A stretch of 64,000 nt of DNA, from positions 6,587,501-6,651,500 of the forward strand of contig JABWDB010000013.1 of assembly GCA_019614645.1 (NCBI GenBank), given 5' to 3'. The stretch is from Stratiolaelaps scimitus. Lineage: Eukaryota; Arthropoda; Arachnida; Mesostigmata; Laelapidae. The translations under genes and the position numbers were made by a program. The notes beneath the pieces were generated by a model. The model had not been told where the DNA came from, ran no database searches, and saw only the letters and a program-made list of their open reading frames with translations. Of the stretch, positions 13,230-26,600 are shown piece after piece (positions within the stretch are counted from its first letter, which is position 1; each line of letters starts with the position of its first letter).

Positions 13230-13949
13230 GTACAAATACTACAGACAAATATTCGAGAACAGTCACTAAAGCGTACCCATTTAATCGAACTGCGAATTCT
13301 CCTTGAATCGCAAAGAATGGAAGAAACTCCAAACTCAGTACACTCGCTATTAAACCGGTCCACAGCGTCTCATGTTAGAATAACCCCGCACTGAGACGAC
13401 TCCGCTCTCTCGTTCAGCCTTGTGTTCGAACGGCTGTTGTGACTGGTCGTTTAAAAACGAAATTAGGACCTCACTTTTTCCGCTGATAGTTCGATCATTA
13501 TTCCGTGGCGCTTACGTTCACTCTACCCGGGTGAACGAAATAAATGAGAAATGGTCGGTAGCCGTATCATGGATCTTCGGAGGCGGCGCATCAGCGATCC
13601 ATCGTCGTCGAATGAATGTGTGAAATCGTGCCTGGAGTTCTCGCTTTGTGTTTTGGCAAGAATCGAAGACAAGCTGATGAACTGAGGAGCGCCGGCGAAC
13701 AAGCAAGTCAGACGTTAGTGATGGCTCGCCGCTCACAGGCAGGGTGTACCTTCGATCGGCAAATCGTCCCTAGCCTACCTCCTCTGTCTGCTGTGTATAT
13801 GCGCTGCGTAAGATTCCGGTGCAATGCAAGATGACGTACTCGAGAACCTTTAGCGATGGAACAATTTTTACCTTTAAATTTCGGTAGCGCACGCTATTGA
13901 GAAGCAGGTAATCATAATACGCCGTTTTCGACACAAGCTGTGTGTATGG

Positions 13950-14120
13950 CTTACGGCACTGGGCTCAAATCGGTGACCACCGAGAGTCGGCGGCCGGGAA
14001 GGCATTCTGTATCAGTTGACTAAGGCGACGTTCATGGTACAACTGCTTTCGGCATTGCTTCATAAGATAGATCCCGTTGAATGCAAATATGCAACGGTGG
14101 GCATTGAATATGACCCAGTT
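13950..14120 (-). mobile_element. tRNA-derived SINE, family B copy 2
   Basis: The minus strand reads ACCGTTGCATATTTGCATT, then GGATCTATCTTATGAAGC, then AATGCCGAAAGCAGTTGTACC, then a tail with TTAGTCAACTGATACAGAA and CCTTCCCGG. The body matches copies 1 and 3 closely. The tRNA head is eroded: the B box has become GGGTCATATTC. Confidence 0.7.
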
Positions 14121-16540
14121 AAGTGAACCACAGAAGTCTCTAATAGATAATGACTTCGGATTTGCTGTTAGCAGCTTAAAATCGTTATCGCAATACGTGT
14201 GCTGATTCTTATGACGAACGAGAATGAAACTTAGCCATCGTAGGACACTATTATATAAGTATCGATCAAATAAGCGATATCAGTATGCTTAGGCTTTCTA
14301 ATTATCGATACAGGTAACGGCAAGGCAGGGCTAAATTGTGTCTATTCAAAAATCAAGACATCAATTTCCTTGGTATTCATGTTTCAACGCATGAAACCGG
14401 CTACCGCTATTTTCAGTTTCGCACATCGAATATACTTCTGTATCTTTGTGTTTCTCAAAGATCTCACCCGGCCACCATTTATTGTACTAACGTCCAGCTC
14501 AGTTGTTCCTGTCGTTGTTGTTGTTCAATCGAAGCTTCATCCAGCAAGCTCATTTTTTGGCGTTCCGAGAACGCCGCTGTTTCTAGCACTGATCCGTATG
14601 GACGTTCAAAAAATCACTTTGGGATATCCTGATAAATCGCGAGAGCTTAGGATGAAATCCCTTCGATGTTCGCGGGTATCGTTTCTAGCAGACACCATAG
14701 CCACTTCGACAAAGCGTTTTCCGGCCGCTTAGCGGTTGGCCTCCTAGGCCTGGTTTTACAACGGATCCCCCGGATACACCCCCCGCCCCCCCACCGCCCA
14801 CCACCCCCACTCCTTCACCAAACGAGTGCTCCTCATCGTCAGTTAGAGTAAAACAATGCGTGTTTTTCCTTTACACAGAACTTGGCTAATGGCGAACACT
14901 GTTCTCTCCCTTCTTGCTTGGCCTTCCGTTATTGGCCTCCTCGTACAGTCCATCGACATTTTCTCCTTATCCCGAACGTGATGCGGTGACTGTTGTTTTT
15001 AATTGCGGACCTCTTCTTTACTCTGCCTTGGCGCGATGCGAGCATTCTACTCGATATTGTTGCCTTCATGACTCCATGTTCATACAATAAGAAGACACGA
15101 GCCCAATAGGTATCAGTTAGTTGTGCTACATGAATCGGCGACTATAAATACCTGTTTCTCGTGTTAGCAACTGTAAATGAAGTTTCCATGAAAACCAGAG
15201 ACCAATTGCGTATGTAAATTCTGTGATAAACAATGTCCCAAGTATCACGCAGGAGAATGTAGACAATCAGGATCAATTAGCCAGCTGGCACGACAGGTGA
15301 CATAAGAAATATGTATATATATAGTTTAGATTATAACCATGTTTTACAAAGGTCGTGCAATTACCATCGGGACTCTCATGTATTCGATAGGCCATTACAC
15401 ATTTTGGTGTGAATTTTTTTGGTACAGTTTTAAGGTCATACCCTGTACACACAGGATAACCAACAAAGTCTATATTCCACATTACAGCTTGGTTATAAAC
15501 AACTCTTTTGCCATTCGTGCGAACTTGCTACTGCGAATTTAAACAACGATACATCAATTTCTTTCGAATCTAGGCATGCCTTCAAAGATGACTCTGTTGG
15601 ATCGATGGGATCCTCAATGCTAACCATCAATCAAGTCTAAATAGACTTAGTGAGATGCGTGCTTTTATAACAAAAACACAAGGCCACTCTGTGTTCTCAT
15701 CACAAAAAGGCCTTCTCCCTATATGTTTGTCGTTTTTCACTCCTCAAGCTCACTGGGCTATTTAAATATTCAGGTGGAGGTTTAACTTCATTGGCTCTAT
15801 GGAAGTTAAACTGACTACAGCTCTACCAGCTTTTCGATAGCGCTGTGGTTTCATATAGGGATCACTAGGGAAGACGAACCTGATCAGTACATAAGCAGTC
15901 TTCATTTTCTCAGAACGATGGGATATTTCGTATTCGTCTTATTTCTAGCTTTATTTGATGGGGTTTATTGTCAACAACTCGTTCATTCGTCGAATCATCA
16001 TCTCTACCAACATACATCCGTCCAAGGGTCCAAGTTGGAGTGAAGTTCGCGTTGCTTTGGAGAATTTCCCGATTGCTTCTTGCACCCATCATTGCGCCAG
16101 TGTCTGCAGTGTTGCCCATCTCTGACTCGACCCGAAATGAGAGTTTCCAAATGTCACACCAATTTCTTTTTTTTTCTCTCTCTCTCTCTATATATCTCGG
16201 TCATACGCAGCACGATCCAGTCGTCGGGGAGATCCGCGCTTAAAACGAAGAGCACAGCACTGCTTCTTGGCGCCGTTGATCGTCGCGCAACAGCGCACAT
16301 CGAGCACCGATCGCCCTATGACCCGAACCATTGCCTGCAAAAATTACCTGTAAAGCCTTATTCTCAACTGCTGCAGCTCGCTGCAGTACAGCGGAAACAA
16401 CAACCAACCAACCTTATTCACGTGTCTCGCCTTCTAAGAAGACGATGGTGAGCATTTTTAAGCTCGTTACAAAAACGGACCCATTGGACATTGCTCTCAG
16501 CGTATGCGCGAACAGCGAGTAAGGATTATAACTCTACATT

Positions 16541-16563
16541 ATATATATATATATATATATATA
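16541..16563. repeat. (AT)n microsatellite
   Basis: A pure AT repeat of about 11 units. Confidence 0.8.
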
Positions 16564-18284
16564 GTAGTACGCGTATGCTGTGTACTGACTGAAGACGAAC
16601 GCGCAGCTAACTTAGAGCTTGCCAGCCAAATCAGCCATTCAGCTATATATTCAGGTAGGAAACAAAGAAGAGAGCGAATTAGAGATCTTTGCTCTGCATC
16701 GCGAATGCCCATGTGGCTGGCTTTCCATGTGGTGAAATTACCGCGGATTGACTGCTGATGATACTCGTATATACTGATCGATATGTCTGAAATTTGCCAT
16801 AGTGAATTAGCTGGCTGCCTCATGACCAGCAGAGTATAATCACGATAATATCGAGAGCTTACTACGGATGAATTATGACCTTTTTGCTCAAATGGAATAA
16901 AAACACAGCTGTACCCTCCGCTAAGATACAACCTCGGTCTGACCGATGCCAAACCAACGCCACGTTCGTTGATCTAAAAGATATCTAAGTGAACAGGCTA
17001 TGTGATCTTTATATACCTTTCGATTACAATATAATATCAGCAATTTCCGTGTTCTCTTTACTTCAAATTATTTCTATAACTTTTAGTACAATATCAGATT
17101 AATCGTATTATTATTATTATCGGATTAACCAGCTGGGGAAGTAGATGCTCGAAAAACCTCCTTGACGTTGCCGGCAGGTAGTTCGAGATAGTTCACACAA
17201 CAGATACAGCAGAGCCTGTTGTACTGTTAAATGAAGCTTCTGGGCAGAAGGTCAGGCCAGAAGCCTATGGTGCAAGATACGTTTAGTCGGTTGTGGGATT
17301 TTGGCGGGACCAACATTCGATCGTCAGCGAACGGTGCCACATAACTATTCTTTGCAATGCAGCAGCTACAGTTCATTAGTAGCATCTTGCCGTAATCCAG
17401 AAAGATAATATCCGACAGCCCCGAAGGAACCACAACGTCTGGTGGGTAAATCTCTATCCAGCAAAATCACCTGTATACTTTACTCAGATGGACGGTACAA
17501 TATTACAATACGTACTATTGAACTAAAATAGTTACTTGATTCAAAACGTCCATATTTTCCTACTGCTCGAGCCGTACGTAGTAGCCACTAGTTTCCGGGT
17601 TTTCCGATCCTGTGGCGTTTGCAAATGGTCGCTACTATCTTAATGTGCTATTGAACTACCGCCACTTGCCTCAATATCGTCTGAACTATCAATTCTAATT
17701 AATGTTAGTATCGACTTCACTAGAACAGTATATGAGTTGAGTCAACGGACAAGAGTTGACAGTTACTAAATTTGATAAGGTTACATTAATTTATATCGAC
17801 TGTATAAAAAAATGTCCGATGGAGTTTATGTGAACCCGTTGAGTACTTCTTTTGTCTGCACGCTGTTCTTAGACGATTACGATTTCTCAGTAAAATTAAG
17901 TAAAATTAAATCATTAAAATTCGTTCATTGTCTTATCGTTGTTTGCGAAATCCTTTTTCAAATCGTTCTCTTCAACCGGAGCAAAGGTCATTCTGTCGCT
18001 CGCGTCATACCGCTCCACAAACTCGACAGGATTACGTCCGACTTAATACTGATGCTCGCTTCATACTCCTGTATCCCTTGAGGCTACAGGGTGTCGCGAA
18101 ATGCTCCCCGGGCACGTTTATCTCTTCTCGTTCTGTCCAATACCACTGTTCTAGTGCAAAATCAACTCAGTTGAACAACAGAATCGGATGCGCGTTGAGG
18201 GAGCGGCCAGCGGATCAGGATGATCTCCATCAGCACATTATCGAGTGCTGCAGGCTGGCGGCAGGGTATGTTACACGGCACGAG

Positions 18285-18314
18285 AGATTATTATTATTAT
18301 TATTATTATTATCA
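18285..18314. repeat. (TTA)n array
   Basis: About nine TTA units, with one ATC near the end. Confidence 0.75.
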
Positions 18315-18478
18315 TTAGAAGGTGACGAGCTCGATGTTTCTTCTTCAGGTTTGGCCCGTTTCCGCTACAACGTAGTTTCATGTTTCATGAGGGTCGGCCA
18401 TCGCCGGCCGCCGACTAATGCTTATCGCTGCAATTCGTCGAGATGATAATGAACCAGCAGCATTCTGTGTAGAGACTT

Positions 18479-18495
18479 CCCCCCCCCCCCCCCCC
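18479..18495 (+). repeat. C17 homopolymer
   Basis: An uninterrupted C run in a GC-rich patch; its length in the assembly may be unreliable. Confidence 0.75.
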
Positions 18496-20587
18496 GCATC
18501 CCCAAAGTCCGAACCTCGGGCGACTTCTCTACTCCGTTGTGGATCCACCTGCCTGAGACAGGCTTTTCCTGCCGCTACGACACGCCGAATATCAGCTCCC
18601 GCCGTCACCTAATAGGATACCGAATCCTTAATAGCGCCGTGCAGAGGTCGGAGGAGATGTGTAAAAACAGAGGATGATGATCATCTTCAGGAAGCGCGCG
18701 AAGACAACGACAAGGCGCCGACGTACAACGGGCGGCTCATCATATTCGGCGGCAACGCGCGAAGCAGCCTCTCCCCGCTAAACGCGTGGCTATTAATCGC
18801 TGCGAAGGTGAATGAATCCAGTGAGGCTTTCGGAGCGAGTTTCGAGCGGGCCGCCTAAATGACACCGCCGTCGAACGGATGTGGAGTGGGTAACGAGACT
18901 ATTCACGATATGGACAGTGCGACAGATCGTCGATGGATGTAGGAGAAGGCGGACACTTGACACACAATAAATGGAGCTAGCTAGTTATTCATGCTTCTTT
19001 TTGCTTTTAATGGGATCTCTGACACACTGGGTGGCGTTACCTGTGCTGTGCCGTCGCTATCATTAGAGAAATGTCGATGCGGCGGCGGCATTGATGAGAA
19101 CGAACAGCTCATAAGCTTGAAAGATATTTGATGGCAGCGCCTATATTTTTACTCTAATAACAAGTTTAGGCGGGCAGCAGAGAGCGAGAGAACAAAAATT
19201 CGAACGAGATAAAGAAATCCTGCACTCTACGGCGAGCTACGTGTCAAAGTATTGTAGTTATATCAGTGCGTTCAACGCGGATACGAATTGTCGGTGTCGA
19301 TTGCAGTGTCCACTCTGCATGGTCTACCTGAACTAGTTTCTCCGCCAGCGTATATCCAACAATGGAACAGCGAGGGGAAGCACAGTCTGTTGTTCACTTC
19401 GAAGGTCTATTTATTATAAATAACTCATAGTTGAATGATCAATGCAAGACGTCTTGTATCCATTTTCATGCATTTTCGATACGCTTCGATCGAACAACTC
19501 GTACATCCGAATTGTTTGTGATGTTATCACCACCGGAGGCGCTGCTGTTTGAGTTTCGCCACTTCATTCAGTTCGTAGTCAGGTTTGGTACACATTTCCA
19601 TATCGTTCGACATAGATGAACTCGTATTGATTATTGGTATCTATATAGCTTCTTATTTTCGAACTACTTCGCTACCATTCAATATAATCTATTTATTTAT
19701 AAAATAATATGAAAACTTAAAAACAATATATATATATATAATTATTTCCTATCTTACTCTTTTTCTGTTTGCTATTGGCATTATTCGTTTGTGGTAGTTG
19801 TGATTATATTTTCAAAAACCAAATTCACTTTGTGCTGGATTATCTTTGTACGCCAGCTAACACAAATACTATGAAGTGAATGAGAACTCGGATGAATGTT
19901 TTATACGGTGACAGTATAAAAATAGATTTATTATCTCATATCATCATTCATAATTTCCCATAATTATTATCATCATCATCATTGTCGTTTAAAAATCTTG
20001 TTCGACTCACCCACACACACACACCACACACACAGTGTTTATGTATTATACTCGTGGTTGCGGAAATTGTGTTACGTTTATTATTGTTATTATTTGCGTT
20101 ATTGTTATTATAGTCGACTACTTGTTAATGTCAAGTCCCTCAATACCGCCGAGCACGGCATCCATTCATTCGTAGGATTACGAAACACATCGAATTGAAC
20201 GACACTTTTATTATTATAATTAATTTCATGTTCTTTCGTGTAATATAATATACACATCGAATTGAGTGTTCCCATTTTCCCGTCAGCCCTCTATGACCAT
20301 CACTCTTCGTGCGCGTTGCTTACGATGTTGGTACCGGCTCGACAATTTTCCTCCCAATCATCGCTTCCGTCGTACGTAGACCCCACAAATATATGTACAT
20401 ACATGGAACAAAGGCGTTGTGCGGCAATCCACCGATACTGTCTCAACACAGGTAACCTCTGATCAATTTCTTGGTATTTGTTGTTGTTATTGTCGTCGTC
20501 GTCACCCGAATATTGTATCTTCGTTATCGCACTAAATAGTAGTGTAGTATACCCCAGTTTTGCTGTTATACCTGCCGCGGCGTTTGC

Positions 20588-20615
20588 GGTTGTTGTTGTT
20601 GTTGTCGCTATTGTG

Positions 20616-20647
<32 letters not shown>

Positions 20648-20650
20648 CGT
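20588..20650. repeat. (GTT)n-rich array
   Basis: Interrupted GTT/GCT repeats. The Thr-, Ala- and Leu-rich open frames across it on both strands come from the repeat. Confidence 0.75.
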
Positions 20651-22718
20651 TCTCTCGGACATTCTATTTACACGCACAGCATATGCAGTCATATACGCGA
20701 CCACAGCCGCGCACATTCGCTAAATGTACACCCGACCCGATCCGACGCGAGTCGTCATTGCTGTCTCTTTTTGTTGCATCTTTGCTCGTCTGTTCAACAC
20801 AATCCCTGCACATGTCAGCCCCCCTCTCTCTCTCTCTGAATTCCCTCGCTCTCTGTCTCTCGCTGTTCCATTGGTTTCATTATCACAGTACTGTAGAAAA
20901 ACTAACGAACGGACTCTATGACTCCTGGACTGACCCGTCACCGCCATGGACTGAACAGCTTCATACGATCGGAAAACGACTTCTTTGTCGAGGAGCCCAA
21001 TTCAATAGTTGTTCAATCGACGACATTGCTGCGAGATCATCGTCGCATATATAATGCTATATAGAACGTGGCCCGGCCCGAATCGCCAACAGGTGTGTGA
21101 CTGACTGCTGAGTAATGGGTTGTTGTTTAGGAGTTGCTAAAACGCCGCTCTGTTTTGTTGCTGTTGTTGTTGTTAGTTTGTTACAAGTATTATGTGTCAA
21201 TGTGCGATGTATCATGTTTACTAATGTATTATTCACATGTATTTCTGCTATCATTGCAACGACACTCGTCATTTGCTGAGTCGCTATATGAAATGTACTC
21301 ATTGTAGGGACACCATTCCTGCAGTCATGTCCAATCGGATAGAAACAGCGGATTCTGCTCGATGGAAAGAACGAAGCAAGATTACTATTTTTTTCTCTTT
21401 CGGTGTGAGGAAATCGTGGTGTGTCCATTACAGGTTGGCGCAGTTGAGCTAGGAGGGGAAGCAAAATCAAACGCATTCGAAAGGGGAGGGAGGGATCATT
21501 CGTTTTTCTTTTTTTTTTTGCGTAGTCGACTTGTTCCCAGTTTGTCAATGGAGCTGAAATTTCGTTATAAAAAGCGCCGAATAGAAGCCAACCAAGAAAC
21601 GAAAACACGAATCATTATTAATGGCTACATGAAGTGAACATGACAGGAGGCTAAAGCAGAAGGGGGGTGGGGGCAGGTCAGGGGGAACAAGACGAGGCCA
21701 ACTCGACGTTTGATTGACAAAATGAACTCCGTATTAAAGTTATGTACAAGCATATGTTCGAATACGACATAAATCTGGTCATCACATTCTCATAATGGAC
21801 TCTCTGGTCTTCATCCACCGCAATTGGGCCGACTGACCTATGTGGTGCCTCTAACATCTGGCTGAAGCTGTCTGCAACACAGTTTGGTGCCTCCTCCATT
21901 TTTCTCACCCTATCACTACGCAACTTTTCTTCTATGTCTGTAGTTCACTCACCCAGGAAATCTCTCCACGTCCAGGCCCCCCTCATCTGGTTTTGTGTCT
22001 TGACATTTGCCAACAAATGATTTATCGATACGATTCAGTTCGTCGATCCAGTTCGCTTTCGAAACACCTGTCACCTCCCATTTTGCGTAGCTGTCTTCTT
22101 CATGGCGGTTTTCACCATGCGCAAGGTTTGCCTTTGTCTTGTTTTTTTACGAATATCGACCATTGCCTGGCGTCATTTGCAGCAGCACATCTTGCGTAAG
22201 CGCAATGCACAATGCTATTCGTCTGCCAGTCTCGGCCTATAAAGGGTATCGATCGCAAGAGTTCATTGATTACTTCTTCATTGATTAGTTCTATTTATTG
22301 TAGGTACATACCGCCTCTCCCACCCATTCGGATAAGATCGTGAATGTGTTCACACTCTCCACCAACTAACACATGTATTGCATAACACATATTACTCGCT
22401 GGTTGCAGTCATTCCTCAAGAATATCCTCGTTCGCAAAACCATCCTGGAATGTAACACATCTGATGATTACATTCGTACCGCAAATACGCCACTCCCGCC
22501 CAACCTTCAGTATCAGCCTTGAGAACACCTTCCATACAAAGTCCCGCTCAAGGGTTAGAACGGCCTTGACGGGTTGGGGACCTACAATAATCAAAATCCA
22601 TATATGGTACAATACAATTACTACAATACGACTCCGACTCCTGTTCCATAACGTCCGCCTTCTGCAGCATTTTTATAGACTCCCGCATTCACTGTCTATG
22701 ACAATATTGTGTGCTTTC

Positions 22719-22745
22719 ATTATATATATATATATATGTATATAC

Positions 22746-22779
<34 letters not shown>

Positions 22780-22816
22780 CACACCTGTACGGGGGACTAT
22801 ATATATATATATATAC
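22719..22816. repeat. Compound (TA)n cluster
   Basis: Four TA runs with short spacers such as TGTATATACA and CACACCTGTACGGGGGAC, about 100 bp in total. It is highly self-complementary. Confidence 0.8.
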
Positions 22817-23463
22817 TTTGCTTATTGCGTTGGTTGTTGAGTTGGTCAAACGCGCCGGCATTCGTGGTCGTTTTCGTGACGAGTCGCGACGGACGTCGTC
22901 CCCGAGTACGAGTCCACATCAAACAAACTTGAGTCACACCAACAAGCTGTACGCCTCCCTCGCCGTCATCGCCACTCATTCGCCCTTTTTTCACCCACCA
23001 AGCATGGCCCGTTCGTCGCGACGAATGCTGCACGCGTCTCGCGTTAACCTGGTGTGAAATTATTGCAATATATACACGACGTTCTGCATGCGGCTGCCAT
23101 GACGTCGAAACTTGAATGCAGTGTGACGTTTGCGGTAATTTTCAATTTTTTCCTAGCCATATGCTATCAGATGATCTAATCCGAGCGGGTCAGTTCCACC
23201 GATCGAGCAAACGAGAATCTCTGCCTTCCTGTTGCGACAATCCTGTGACGCCGATGAGTTCGGTCTTACTGCGGAGAAGGTTGGAGCATAATGTTTTCAG
23301 TAGTTGAATATGTGATTTGTTTATACACGGTGATGGTGGACAACGCAGGCCGTCTCTCGTAATCCCCATCGGAGGAGTGGATCTCGATTAAGACAACAAC
23401 CGGATCGCTAGCTCGTCGTCGTGGCTGCGGATGAATGAACACAATATATTGTAGTTCTTGACC

Positions 23464-23622
23464 TCAGCTGACTTCGAACGCTGCGTCAATTGTTGTGCGA
23501 TGCTGCCTAAATGACTTGAGGATTCGCCTGCGTAGTTTGTCCATGTTCTCGACAACTAGCGTATTCCATGGCTCGAGCGTATAGGCCACAGTGTAGTGAT
23601 CGAACGCGGCTGGGTAGTCGCC
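23464..23622 (-). CDS. Tmtc1: Tmtc1 terminal exon and stop
   Basis: 159 bp: 52 codons and TGA at 23464-23466. The acceptor is TTTTTAG/GGC. It encodes GDYPAAFDHYTVAYTLEP, then NTLVVENMDKLRRRI and a basic tail ending EVS. The GxYxxA...Y..A..L.P and ENM.KL pattern matches the last TPR and C-terminus of TMTC1, so the stop is in the expected place. Confidence 0.9.
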   Translation of the reverse strand, partial: GDYPAAFDHYTVAYTLEPWNTLVVENMDKLRRRILKSFRQHRTTIDAAFEVS

Positions 23623-26600
23623 CTAAAAAGGATAAGATGAACATATAGTATTCGAGAAATCGTGCTTATCAAAACCTAGGAGACCGTGCACGCTTTTATG
23701 CGTGATACGGTGGGATGCGGCGACAGTAAGGCTCACCTGTAAATGTCGAATTACTCCAAGGTTGATGTGCGCATGAGCAAGGTCGGGCTGAATCTTGATC
23801 GCTTCCATGTAACACTGCAAATTGAACAAATATATATAAATACATATGCGTAATCACTATATATGCATATATATATACATATGCTTCATTGCTCACATAT
23901 ATTTAGTAATGATAATGACAAAGGTATATCAACCTACGCCGAATTGGCTACCAGCAAAGAACTCCACTAGGATAAGGAAACAGGAGGATGAAAGGGGATG
24001 AATACTTAACACTTCGTCATATTGAGGGAGCCTGCTCGCATATATTTAGATTTGCAAGTGCAGCTTGGTTACGAACCAATTTCTCAAGGTGTTTTTTGTG
24101 CTCACCTCGGCGGATCGGTTTAGATGGCTGAGATCCTTCAGGATGTCGCCGTAGTCTGCGTAAAGTGGCGCACACTCCCGACCGCCATCCGCTGGGCAGA
24201 GTTGAATGGCCTTGCGAATCCATTCGGCTGCATCCGCGCTCCGGTTTGTGTAGCTGTAGAGTAGGGCCATTTGACGAAGGCCATCCCGCCATGGCGAGCT
24301 TCTGCTCTGCTTTAGAGCTTCGAGCAGAATTCGCTCCGAAGTGGACGCGTCACCTTGTGACAACAGCATTTGTGACTGTAACCACAAAGGGAGAACGACA
24401 CGAATATGTTGTATATATAGTATATGGAAGACGCCTTTTTAGCATACTCGCTTCGGCAGCATGAGGCGAACTGCGACACATCTCCGAGTCAAAGGGGCCG
24501 GTAAGCAAAACCAATGTTAGAAAGTTTAATTTCTTCGTTACTGTCATTACGCATTGCGACGCGTATACATGGGGTGCCGCCTCGCCTCGCCTCGCTTATT
24601 TGCCCAACTCAAGATGACGCGAGAGGGATATCTTCTCGTGGAGAGGCGGTGGCTGTGGCCGTGTGTGTATATATGTGTGTGTGGGTTCCTATCTGTCTCC
24701 AAGTTTGCCCTGCAGCCGACATCACGATCGCACTCTCCCAGTCACATGTCAGCAGCGATCAAAGTCGTCGGCTGCTGATTCAGACGACGACGTCGCCACC
24801 GCAGCCATCAGTGGCGAAGCGTCATCAAATCAGTGAGCTTCTTCGAGCTCTGTCCGCAAGAAGTCGGCTGGCTGACTAGCAAGAAATCACAGTAAATCAT
24901 CTTTCTCATCCTGCTGCAGCGCTTTTTCCTTCGCCGGCCGCCGCTGCCGCCTTCCTCGGCTCCTCGTTGGGCATTCCGGTCCTTTGCTTCTCTTGCCTAC
25001 CGAATATCTGGCGAGAGCCACCGCGGTCCACTGCCGAGTACGTACTGGCACGCTGGAAAGGAGCTCCCCCTAACGATCCCTCGCTCTTCTCGTATCCCTG
25101 TTTCACTCGCCAGAGTCTTTACTACTTTACTCGACGACGGAGGGATCTGATCCGGTGTTGGGCCGAATGGCGGAGAGAGAGAGAGACGTCTGCCTGGGGG
25201 GTGGTTTGCCGGTCTGCCAGGTCGTCGCCGCCGCCGCCAAGAGCTCTCGAATCGAGTGGGGCCTTAGGGATTCGAGTGATCCCGATTGAAATATCGTTCG
25301 CCCACGATATTCAACATCGCCGTCAGCCCACTGCCAGGCTAGGCCATCCCTATTCCCGGTTTCGCCGTGGCAGCGTCGCACCAGCCGCCGAACGCAACGG
25401 CCGGCTCTGCGCAGAGTACGCACTAAATCTATATTCCGGCTAGCGGGTCGGGCAGTCGTCACCAAGCAAAAAGCGGACAGAGAAACGCTCAGTAACGACT
25501 TAGAAATGTGCACGAATCGGTATATCATATGTAGACGTCGATATATATATATATAGATATATATATATATATATATATATGTATTCGATGGTAAGTTCCG
25601 TCGTTCTACGAATCACCAATTTTGAGAAGCCTCTCTCTCACCAAACGTACGCATGTATGTAGATTTAATCCATGTCGAGGTATTCTCCGCACAGCGTCAC
25701 AATCCCCACCTGTAGCAGTGCCGCTCAGGGGATATATTAGAGATTTGTTTTCAATCAGAGTCAGTTGAACCCCATTATGTATGTGACGCTAGAGAACATG
25801 TGTTCTGAGAAAGATGTAGAGGGGGACAGTTTTCCATTATGATCGGATTGGATGAAAAGAGTATGGGCAGATGAAGGATTATTATTTTTGACCAAGAGAT
25901 AATCATCAGTTTTATAATCCAGAGCTACCGGATCACGAGCTGAAAGAGGATTATTATGCATAAATTATTAGGTAATCGTTGTTCTTCCTCAAGCGGGTTT
26001 TGATCTGAATATAGCTTCCTTCTGTTCGTACTCCATGTACTCACGTAATGTAATCGGCTATCGCGATGTTGAGGGTACTTCTCGAGGATTTGTGCGAAGA
26101 GCTCTTCTGCCTCGCGGAAACGCTCCGCCTTGACATAGAGAACAGCCAGCTGGTCCATCACGCTTACGTCCTCGGCGTTCAATGACAGGGCCCTGCAAAA
26201 TCATAGAAAACTTGACAACGTGAGTATACCTCGAGTAGCACTCTGAGCCGGAAGATGCATACCGGTTCTCTATGCGGCTGGTGATCCCTTCACGTTTGAC
26301 GTTGTCTCTAGAAAACGTTGCTGAAAAGACCATTCGTGATAGCGAGATAGAGAAATCTCATTGTACGATGAACAACTCGACCCATTCAGAATGGATCACG
26401 TATTGCTGGGCACAACTGACGTCTCACTGGTTCGCTACACTTAGGAGTCGTCGAATGGGCAGTGTCGTTAGGCACTGCCCGCCCAGGAGATTTGCCGACG
26501 GCAACGGAATCTTTCTCCCTTGAATTCGTGAACCCGCAGGTATTTGTTGGTCTGACGGGAAGTGCTCTGGTGGTATGTCGTCAATCCCATTTGCCAGATG

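Larger units (their letters stand above)
1..23463. other. 3' flank of Tmtc1; no supported gene
   Basis: Apart from the repeats and SINEs listed, I see no convincing coding exon on either strand. Open frames of 60-183 codons (for example 8377-8748 plus, 9688-9993 minus, 16539-16952 minus, 21057-21608 minus) match no family I recognise, and several run through microsatellites. The Tmtc1 3' UTR must extend some way below 23464; the nearest clear AATAAA on the minus strand is at 22294-22299, a weak candidate for the polyadenylation signal. Separate genes with short or unfamiliar exons cannot be excluded. Confidence 0.5.

Noticed and set aside
17440..17485. TGF-beta-like C-terminal exon from the cysteine pattern in the 17227-17480 frame
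   Set aside because: Cysteine spacing and the conserved NYPxM-type block do not fit; the likeness is too slight.
20300..20716. Thr/Ala-rich protein on the minus strand
   Set aside because: It is the translation of a GTT/GCT microsatellite.
24447..24461. U6 snRNA gene or fragment
   Set aside because: CTCGCTTCGGCAGCA matches the start of U6, but the next bases show none of the ATATACTAAAATTGG and ACAGAGA core. Too short to claim.
25127..25528. 133-codon minus-strand frame as a Tmtc1 exon
   Set aside because: It lies between exons 26045 and 24375, which already join directly in phase 0 and in family order, leaving no room for another exon.
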